From Leuconostoc kimchii IMSNU 11154 (GTDB lineage: Bacteria > Bacillota > Bacilli > Lactobacillales > Lactobacillaceae): a DNA stretch of 64,000 bases. The stretch spans positions 1,510,501 to 1,574,500 of the forward strand of contig NC_014136.1 in the NCBI RefSeq assembly GCF_000092505.1, written 5' to 3'. A program made the translations under genes and the position numbers. The notes beneath the pieces are model-generated. The model worked only from the letters and a program-made list of their open reading frames with translations, ran no database searches and had not been told where the DNA came from. Positions 55,737 to 61,802 of this stretch are shown here, piece after piece (position 1 is the first letter of the stretch; the number at the start of each line of letters is the position of its first letter).

Positions 55737-55751
55737 AAGTCGACCTAGACT

Positions 55752-55785
55752 AAAAAACAACGCCTAATTTAGGCGTTGTTTTTGC
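55752..55785. terminator. Bidirectional terminator
   Basis: AAAAAACAACGCCTA-ATT-TAGGCGTTGTTTTT, 14-bp stem with A/T runs on both sides; serves the small plus-strand gene and the tRNA. Confidence 0.88.
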
Positions 55786-55874
55786 TTGTTGGGGATTTGA
55801 CGATATGTGGTGAGACGAAAAAGGCACTACATCAAGATTTTTAAAACCTAGTGTAGCGCCACAAAATGTTAAAA

Positions 55875-55946
55875 TAGCGCTAGAGGGAGTCGAACCCTCG
55901 ATTTCGGCCTGAGAAGCCGACGTCTTAACCACTTGACCATAGCGCC
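55875..55946 (-). tRNA. tRNA-Glu (anticodon CTC)
   Basis: Minus strand folds as a standard tRNA: acceptor GGCGCTA/TAGCGCT (ending with a G-U pair), D arm GTCAAGTGGTTAAGAC as in tRNA-Glu, anticodon stem TCGGC/GCCGA with loop TTCTCAG (anticodon CTC), 4-nt variable loop, T arm GAGGG-TTCGACT-CCCTC. CCA is not encoded. A strong promoter (TTGACG, 17 bp, TATACT at 55988-55960) precedes it. Confidence 0.93.
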
Positions 55947-55959
55947 ATAACAAGATATA

Positions 55960-55988
55960 AGTATACAGAAAAAAAGGTCTGACGTCAA
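55960..55988 (-). promoter_or_regulatory. tRNA-Glu promoter
   Basis: Minus-strand TTGACG (55988-55983), 17-bp spacer, TATACT (55965-55960), about 14 bp before the mature tRNA. Confidence 0.8.
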
Positions 55989-56061
55989 CTACTTTCTACA
56001 TGAGGTAAGCCAAATATTTCTCATTATCAATAACTGAGATAAAGTCGTTTCCGCTCTTAGC

Positions 56062-56571
56062 TTAGAGCGCATACTTTTTCCATTTTCGAATTTTAGTTCG
56101 AAATGTTTTGAAAGGGGCCACAGAGTTGATATGAACCCATTTCCAGACTGGCCATTGTGCATTTGTCGTTGCCCATTGCCGTTTATTTGGCGCAAACAAA
56201 ATATCCTCAGGTAAGGATGCAACTAAATTGCATAATGCTGCCACACGTGCGTTTAGCAACGTGATTAATGCTTCTAATGAATAGTCACTGTAGGTCGCAT
56301 AAAAAGAGTGATATAATTCACCCAGGTTGTTCCACTTGTAACCTTTAGCAGGTACATCAACATGCTTTCCGGCCTTTTCATTTTCTTCCCAGTCTAATAG
56401 TGCGGTAAGCCATCCAAGTTGGTACGATAGGTTTTCGGCTGGTGTACGATCTACTTCTGCAATACGTTTATCCTTTAAATGATTTGGAATATCTGTAAAT
56501 TCAGTTATGTATTTTTGATAACTTGTGTTAATTGCCATGATTAATTCGTCTTTGTTGGCATACGATTGCAT
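56062..56571 (-). CDS. ClbS/DfsB family four-helix bundle protein
   Basis: 169 residues starting MQSYANKDELIMAINTSYQKYI, with RTPAENLSYQLGWLTALLDWE and VPAKGYKWNNLGELYHSFY, the marks of the DfsB/ClbS family (DinB-like fold). ClbS of E. coli protects against colibactin by opening its cyclopropane; most members, such as this one, have unknown substrates. No biosynthetic cluster is nearby. Soluble, single gene. A role in stress or genotoxin defence is only inference. Confidence 0.82.
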   Translation of the reverse strand: MQSYANKDELIMAINTSYQKYITEFTDIPNHLKDKRIAEVDRTPAENLSYQLGWLTALLDWEENEKAGKHVDVPAKGYKWNNLGELYHSFYATYSDYSLEALITLLNARVAALCNLVASLPEDILFAPNKRQWATTNAQWPVWKWVHINSVAPFKTFRTKIRKWKKYAL

Positions 56572-56621
56572 TGTTAAACTCTCCTGTTTTGTTAATCATC
56601 AATTGTGAATGTCTGCAGCGC

Positions 56622-56873
56622 TTATTTAAAAGCAAGCAGGACAGTAATTAAAATTAATATTGATACACCTATGAAAATTAAATGCCGTACCAAGTATTTC
56701 TTAGAATGGTTTTGTTGGTATTGATCAATAGCAATAACCAACCAGAGAGAAAAAAATAAGACAGTTTGTGTTATTTGTAGGAATAAATTATGAGTATTAG
56801 TGATGAATTGGTACAATAATATGCCTAACAAAGCAATTATAATAGCAATTCTAAATAGATTTGTTTTTTTCAT
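56622..56873 (-). CDS. Small membrane protein, three hydrophobic segments
   Basis: 83 residues (MKKTNLFRIAIIIALLGILLYQF...) with three membrane helices and a short charged loop (DQYQQNHSKKYLVRH). ATG 56873 has GGTGG about 7 nt upstream. No recognised family. Lies between two other minus-strand genes, each apparently separate. Confidence 0.55.
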   Translation of the reverse strand: MKKTNLFRIAIIIALLGILLYQFITNTHNLFLQITQTVLFFSLWLVIAIDQYQQNHSKKYLVRHLIFIGVSILILITVLLAFK

Positions 56874-56954
56874 ACGTACCACCAGTAATATATTTTTTTG
56901 AATGCGCCTTGTAGACATACACAATATAGGTATGCACGTTTTTCGTGCGTTGAG

Positions 56955-57299
56955 TTAATAGCGATTATTATTTAGGATAGATGTAATAACAGTGCCAATG
57001 AATAAAAAGTATAGGGCAAGAAAAGCGACAGTGATGATAAAGTATACTAATCCTGCGCGATTCCAAGTGGCTTGCACTGCCTTAAAAGTTTCAACGTCTT
57101 TATAATCACCATCTTGCCATGCCCATTCATTACCTTTAAAGCCACAAACAAACATCCAAATTAAGTTGAAGATGGGTATGAGGCAGAGTAAGGGTAAGTA
57201 TGTTTTATTGCCAATACCCCACAAAACATTAAAAATAAAAGCACCCCAGTTCCAACCTTTGACTTCTTCGGGAATATGTGTTGAATTTTCACTCATCAT
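56955..57299 (-). CDS. Small membrane protein with KGWNWGAF motif
   Basis: About 114 residues. N-terminal EEVKGWNWGAFIFNVLWGIGNKTYLPLL and a GNEWAWQDGDYKDVETFKAVQATW segment recur in lactobacillal small membrane proteins of unknown function. Two or three membrane helices. AGGAG is upstream of tandem ATGs at 57299 and 57296; either may be used. Confidence 0.65.
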   Translation of the reverse strand: MMSENSTHIPEEVKGWNWGAFIFNVLWGIGNKTYLPLLCLIPIFNLIWMFVCGFKGNEWAWQDGDYKDVETFKAVQATWNRAGLVYFIITVAFLALYFLFIGTVITSILNNNRY

Positions 57300-57473
57300 G
57301 TCTCTCCTCAATGCACGTATTGTTAATCGTAAATGATTTTATACGATAGTGATTACCAAAAGATCTGAAAAATAAGGATCAATAGATTCATAATCTACCA
57401 GTATAATTACATATAGTGTACCAGACAAGCAAAAACATTTAAAGGATAAAGTAAGTTATTAAATTTAATAAAT

Positions 57474-57511
57474 TGTAAGCGCTTGCATAATTGAAAGATA
57501 GATGCTATAAT
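57474..57511 (+). promoter_or_regulatory. Promoter with CcpA (cre) site over the -35
   Basis: TGTAAGCGCTTGCA (57474-57487) is a nearly perfect palindromic cre site. TTGCAT (57483-57488), a 17-bp spacer and TATAAT (57506-57511) form a strong promoter that shares bases with it, predicting catabolite repression. Start about 57518. Confidence 0.8.
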
Positions 57512-57517
57512 TTAGGT

Positions 57518-57845
57518 ATAGATTAGGAAGAACTCCTAATAACAATCCAAGTTGTTGAAGTCATCCATAACGATGGCGGGAATGGATTTCTTTCAATCCA
57601 AGACAGTTTACTCAATGTTTGAGCTTAGAAGTGATGGTTATGTTATGTGATCATTTGGCGGAAAGTTTGGGCACGCGGACGATATTACACAGATGAGAAT
57701 CTTGTAAATGAGTTGCGGGGTAAGCTGTTTTTTGTGCCCTACAGTGAATGAATATCATATTAATTTTGTAAAGAATAGCCCAATTAAGCTTTATAAATAA
57801 TTACTATTGTGCTAAAATTTCCCTAGACATATTGGGAGAATAGTA
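57518..57845 (+). ncRNA. Long structured leader or small RNA under cre control
   Basis: About 330 nt without a credible reading frame follow the promoter. Stems include ATTAGGA/TCCTAAT (near 57525), AACAA/TTGTT (near 57541), ATCCAT/ATGGAT (57563-57588), GGATT/AATCC, and GGGCAC/GTGCCC (around 57668-57744) enclosing AGAT/ATCT. No clear terminator was found, so it may be the 5' leader of the VanW gene. I could not match a known riboswitch. Confidence 0.5.
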
Positions 57846-58664
57846 ATGACAAGAAAGTTGTTTTGTGAAATATCACCGTTGACCTATAAGATTTCATATG
57901 AGGCACATATTTTAAAAAGACAGTTGACGGATAATTTGAAAAATAATCTAGCACATCAGATACAGGCCGATAAGCTCCCTTATTTGGTGTTTAGTCATCA
58001 GTCATTAATGAGACGTGGGCTCAGAAAAGTACCTGTGCCAGTTGAAGAAGCCAAAGTGGCGAACTTAAAAATTGCGGCACCCAAAGTTAATGGCATTATA
58101 ATTAAGCCAGGAGAGACATTTTCATTTTGGCGTTTAGTGGGCCGATGCACAGCCGAACGAGGTTATCAAAATGGTCTGATGGTTGCCAATGATGGGCAGC
58201 TTAAAAAAGGAACTGGTGGCGGCCTTTGTCAGTTTAGCAATTTAATTCACTGGATGGTTTTACACACACCATTAGATGTTATTGAAAAGTATCATCATGA
58301 ACAAGTCGACATGTTTCCAGATGCCAATCGAGAAGTGCCATTTGGCAGTGGCACTTCTATTGTGTATAATTACCTCGATTATCGATTTAAAAATAATACA
58401 TCAATAACATATCAACTCGTGACGTATGTCGGTGAAAAATATTTGCATGGCGAATTATATGCGTCTGAACCACAATCTGAACGCTATGAAGTTAAGGTTG
58501 TTGGCGAACATTTTTCTGAAGAAAATCATGTGGTTTACCGTTGTGGTGACATCTATCAATATCGTTATGATCAAAATGATCAATTATTAGATCAGCAACT
58601 TATAAAGACTAATCATGCCAAGGTGGCATATGATACGAGTCAACTGAATGTGGTTAGAAGTTAA
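57846..58664 (+). CDS. VanW-like family protein
   Basis: 272 residues. The VanW domain is clear: KPGETFSFWRLVGRCTAERGYQNGLM (near 92), GTGGGLCQFSNLIHWMVLHTPLDVIEKYHH and VPFGSGTSIVYNYLDYRFKNNT. No signal peptide is seen, so it may be cytoplasmic. The family occurs beside vancomycin genes but its biochemical role is unknown; no van genes are here. GGGAG lies 9 nt before the ATG. A TAAAAT -10 just upstream or the cre-controlled promoter at 57506 may drive it. Confidence 0.85.
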   Translation: MTRKLFCEISPLTYKISYEAHILKRQLTDNLKNNLAHQIQADKLPYLVFSHQSLMRRGLRKVPVPVEEAKVANLKIAAPKVNGIIIKPGETFSFWRLVGRCTAERGYQNGLMVANDGQLKKGTGGGLCQFSNLIHWMVLHTPLDVIEKYHHEQVDMFPDANREVPFGSGTSIVYNYLDYRFKNNTSITYQLVTYVGEKYLHGELYASEPQSERYEVKVVGEHFSEENHVVYRCGDIYQYRYDQNDQLLDQQLIKTNHAKVAYDTSQLNVVRS

Positions 58665-58762
58665 CTGTAAAAACGATATCAGTGGTTGTCGTCTTCTCGA
58701 TAAATGATGATTACAAATTGCTGTGGTATAATTAAATGATTTGATTTTCGGAGGATTTATAG

Positions 58763-59233
58763 ATGATAGCGATGAATTTATTTGTGGGGATTGCTGCTGG
58801 TTTGATTTCTGGTATGGTAAAAATTGGTTGGGAAGCAATATTACCACCAAGAAGTCAGGCACGTGATGAAACGAATCCGCCACAGCAGTTATTACAACAG
58901 CTCGGCGTACCACGCCGTATCACTCATGCTTATGTGCATTATTCGAAAGACCAAAAGGTGTACTACGTCGCACTTATGATGCACTTTGCCTTTTCTATCT
59001 TCTTTGCAGTTGCTTTTGCACTGTTTTACCGTGCATTGCCAATCATTAGTTTAGGACAAGGTAGTTTATATGGTCTTGTTATTTGGTTTGCTTTTCATAT
59101 TGTGATTATGCCACTATCAAAGACAGTACCTTCACCAGCCAATCAACCATTTGCTGAACATTTTTCAGAAATTTTAGGTCACATTGTTTGGGCTTGGTCA
59201 ATTTATCTTGTGGTGATTGCCTTGCTGGGTTAA
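58763..59233 (+). CDS. YagU family inner membrane protein
   Basis: 156 residues, three or four membrane segments. The pattern GIAAGLISGMVKIGWEAILPPRSQARDETNPP and the C-terminal FHIVIMPLSKTVPSPANQPFAEHFSEILGHIVW match YagU (DUF1440), reported to contribute to acid resistance in E. coli. GGAGG precedes the ATG; TATAAT lies about 35 bp upstream. Monocistronic. Confidence 0.82.
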   Translation: MIAMNLFVGIAAGLISGMVKIGWEAILPPRSQARDETNPPQQLLQQLGVPRRITHAYVHYSKDQKVYYVALMMHFAFSIFFAVAFALFYRALPIISLGQGSLYGLVIWFAFHIVIMPLSKTVPSPANQPFAEHFSEILGHIVWAWSIYLVVIALLG

Positions 59234-59288
59234 TGATGTATGGTATAAAAGCTAGTTTATGTTTATCAAAATAGGGTCTGTAGTATAT

Positions 59289-59318
59289 GCACTTCAACAA
59301 TTTTTGAAGTGCTTTTTT
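59289..59318 (+). terminator. Terminator of the YagU-like gene
   Basis: GCACTTCAA / TTGAAGTGC with six T; 9-bp stem. Confidence 0.85.
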
Positions 59319-59423
59319 GATGGGAAAATCACAAGTAAAATAGTTTGATTCGTGGTATTGAGGTGTTATAGTTGAGGTGTTGTAAGTTATAGTCGGTTGA
59401 TATTTCAAGAAAGGTTGCATAAA

Positions 59424-60830
59424 ATGAGTTATCAAACAGTTAATCCATTCACAGACGAAATAATCAAGACATACGACAATCATGACGATGCCTATGTTGA
59501 GGAAGCAATTACTAAGGGACATGCGTTATATAAAAAATGGCGTAATGATCCGGTAGCCAGTCGTGCTGATGCACTACATAGTTTAGCTAATTTGATTGAA
59601 TCAAAAACAGATGAACTCGCTAAAATTCTCACAATTGAAATGGGAAAACGCTTAGTAGAGGCGAAAGGCGAAGTTGCCATTACGGTTGCCATTGCGCGCT
59701 ATTATGCTGAACATGGCGCAGAATTTTTAAAACCAAGAGATATCATATCATCGATTGGTCCAGCCCAAATTATTTCACGACCAACCGGTGTCTTAATGAT
59801 GGTTGAACCATGGAATTTTCCATATTACCAAATTATGCGTGTTTTTGCACCAAACTATATGGCAGGAAATCCAATGCTGTTAAAGCATGCTAGTAACACC
59901 CCATTGGCTGCGGCTACTTTTGAAAGACTTGTTAAGGAAGCTGGTTTACCAGAGGGTGTGTTCACTAATTTATTTATAGATTACGATCAAGTGAATAAAA
60001 TTATTGCGGATGATCGTGTCCAAGGTGTTGCTTTGACAGGATCAGAACGTGCAGGACAATTGGTAGCTGCAGAAGCTGGTAAATATCTCAAACAAAGTTC
60101 ATTAGAACTAGGGGGTAGTGATCCGTTCATCGTGTTGGATGATGCTAATCTATCAGAAATTAAGAAAATTATTGGTGGTGCTCGGTTGCACAATGCTGGT
60201 CAGGTATGTTCATCTTCAAAACGGTTTATTGTGACTGAAAGGAACTATGACAAAGTTCTTGATATGCTTAAAACGGCATTTTCAGAAGTGGTATTGGGTG
60301 ATCCGCTCAGACCAGAAACAACTTTGGCACCATTAAGTACAAAAAAAGCTAAGCAAAATTTAACTAAACAAGTTCAAGCAGCCGTTGATGCTGGCGCAAC
60401 GATTGCTTTTGGTAGCGTTGAACAAAGCCAACCAGCAGCGCTGTTTGAGCCAGTCATCTTAACAAATATTACAAAAGAAAATCCAGCCTTTTATCAAGAA
60501 TTTTTTGGTCCAGTCGGTGAAATTTTTAAAGTAAAGGATGAGGCAGAAGCGATTGCATTAGCTAATGACTCTCACTATGGATTGAGTGGTGTTGTCTTTG
60601 GTGCTGATGCAGAACATGCTGCTGAGGTTGCTGCCCAAATTGAGACGGGTGTTGTCTTTGTTAATAGTTTTGGTGGGACATTACCAGAATTACCATTTGG
60701 TGGCGTTAAAAACTCTGGTTACGGTCGTGAATTAGGTGATCTTGGTATCGACACATTTGTCAATAAAGAAACGATTGTTACAAAACACGAACCAATTGAT
60801 CTTAACAATGCTTTTGGTGGCTTTGTTTAA
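59424..60830 (+). CDS. gabD: NAD(P)-dependent succinate-semialdehyde dehydrogenase family protein
   Basis: 468-residue aldehyde dehydrogenase. Motifs: VEPWNFPYYQIMR, ALTGSERAGQLVA, ELGGSDPFIVLDDA with the general-base Glu, NAGQVCSSSKRF with the catalytic Cys (near 264) and EEFFGPV-like QEFFGPVGEIF. Start MSYQTVNPFTDEIIKTY at ATG 59424 with AAAGG upstream. Short length is typical of GabD1-type enzymes in lactic acid bacteria. No gabT neighbour, so the physiological substrate is open. Confidence 0.88.
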   Translation: MSYQTVNPFTDEIIKTYDNHDDAYVEEAITKGHALYKKWRNDPVASRADALHSLANLIESKTDELAKILTIEMGKRLVEAKGEVAITVAIARYYAEHGAEFLKPRDIISSIGPAQIISRPTGVLMMVEPWNFPYYQIMRVFAPNYMAGNPMLLKHASNTPLAAATFERLVKEAGLPEGVFTNLFIDYDQVNKIIADDRVQGVALTGSERAGQLVAAEAGKYLKQSSLELGGSDPFIVLDDANLSEIKKIIGGARLHNAGQVCSSSKRFIVTERNYDKVLDMLKTAFSEVVLGDPLRPETTLAPLSTKKAKQNLTKQVQAAVDAGATIAFGSVEQSQPAALFEPVILTNITKENPAFYQEFFGPVGEIFKVKDEAEAIALANDSHYGLSGVVFGADAEHAAEVAAQIETGVVFVNSFGGTLPELPFGGVKNSGYGRELGDLGIDTFVNKETIVTKHEPIDLNNAFGGFV

Positions 60831-60837
60831 AAGATAA

Positions 60838-60904
60838 TAAAACAACTGATGATTTGATATTCCATTATAATTGTGATGGATATCAGATCGCCAGTTGTTT
60901 TTGT
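60838..60904. terminator. Bidirectional terminator between gabD and the recombinase
   Basis: AAAACAACTG / CAGTTGTTTTT with inner GATATTCCAT / ATGGATATC stem. Confidence 0.78.
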
Positions 60905-60906
60905 GT

Positions 60907-61503
60907 TCATAGTTTTTTATTTTGTATCACTCGTGAATTATTTTTAAGGTCAAGCTTTTTAATGCGTCGCTTTAGCGTTGAAATACTAATGCCTGTTTGC
61001 GCAGATACTCGTTTATATGTGATATCTTGGCAGTGCATATTGTAAGCGTTGATGATTTCTGTGTCAGTATATTGTTCTCTTCTACCTTCCTTAAAGTTAG
61101 GATTATGCATACGAGCATAGGCTTTGCCCTCCTGGGTTCTGGTGACAATAAGATCGCGTTCGAATTGCGCAAACGCAGAAAATATTGTAAAAATTAACTT
61201 ACCAGTGGGACTTTCATCGATTAGACCTAAATTCAAGATGTGAATAGCAACATGACGATCAAATAAGGTTTGCATAACTTCAAGAGCTTCATGCGTATTC
61301 CTAGCAAAACGATCTAATTTAGTTACGACCAATACATCTTTTGCTCGAAGATCTTTTAATAATTTATCAAATACTGGTCGATTAGTTGTTGTGCCAGTAT
61401 ATTTTTCTGTATAAATTTTTTCAATACCTGATTGTTTTAATGCTTCAATTTGGGTTTCTAAGTGTTGTCCCTCTGTGCTCACACGAGCGTATCCGTATTT
61501 CAT
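60907..61503 (-). CDS. Serine recombinase (resolvase/invertase family)
   Basis: 198-residue site-specific recombinase. Catalytic serine in YARVSTEGQHLETQ (residue 9), arginines in LDRFARNTHEALE and the E-helix FAQFERDLIVTRTQEGKA. A C-terminal helix-turn-helix (ITYKRVSAQTGISISTLKRRIKKL) binds the crossover arms. Size matches Hin/Pin invertases and Tn3 resolvases. It is transcribed away from a pair of inverted site-like repeats and an adhesin gene, with no transposase nearby, which favours a DNA-invertase role. AAGGAGACACTTAC precedes the ATG. Confidence 0.9.
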   Translation of the reverse strand: MKYGYARVSTEGQHLETQIEALKQSGIEKIYTEKYTGTTTNRPVFDKLLKDLRAKDVLVVTKLDRFARNTHEALEVMQTLFDRHVAIHILNLGLIDESPTGKLIFTIFSAFAQFERDLIVTRTQEGKAYARMHNPNFKEGRREQYTDTEIINAYNMHCQDITYKRVSAQTGISISTLKRRIKKLDLKNNSRVIQNKKL

Positions 61504-61562
61504 GTAAGTGTCTCCTTAATTATAAATTGAGGATTATCTGCATTTAAATATACAATATAAAA

Positions 61563-61720
61563 GCTCGCAACTTGAAAGATGTAATCCCTAATTTTATGTA
61601 CTTTAATGATTATATTTTTGACTTAAATTAATTGAAAATTAAGGTAAATGAACTTTAAAATTATTTATATGATATAATTATCCTGTTATTGAAAAAAGCT
61701 CGCATCTTTCAAGTTGTGAT
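61563..61720. repeat. Inverted crossover-site pair flanking a promoter (candidate invertible segment)
   Basis: CAACTTGAAAGATG (61568-61581) and its exact complement CATCTTTCAAGTTG (61703-61716) enclose about 121 bp; centre-to-centre distance is 135 bp. Each site is two CA(T/A)CTT-type half-sites around an asymmetric GA/TC dinucleotide (61574-61575 and 61709-61710), as in serine invertase sites. Both carry GCTCGC on the left flank. Between them lies a promoter pointing to the adhesin gene. Confidence 0.72.
61650..61678 (+). promoter_or_regulatory. Promoter inside the candidate invertible segment
   Basis: Extended -10 TGA-TATAAT (TATAAT at 61673-61678) with weak GAACTT (61650-61655) 17 bp upstream; start about 61685. 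In this orientation it reads through the right repeat into the adhesin gene (leader about 120 nt). Inverted, it would read toward the recombinase. Confidence 0.6.
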
Positions 61721-61802
61721 ACTTTTTAAATTATACCGTGAACATGCCTTAAAAAGTTGTCCACTTTGATAATTATATGAGTGGTTTATAGAAGGGGGAA
61801 GA

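Noticed and set aside
60907..61720. Transposon with the serine recombinase as TnpR
   Set aside because: No transposase, no 38-bp Tn3-type terminal repeats and only two short inverted sites directly upstream of the recombinase.
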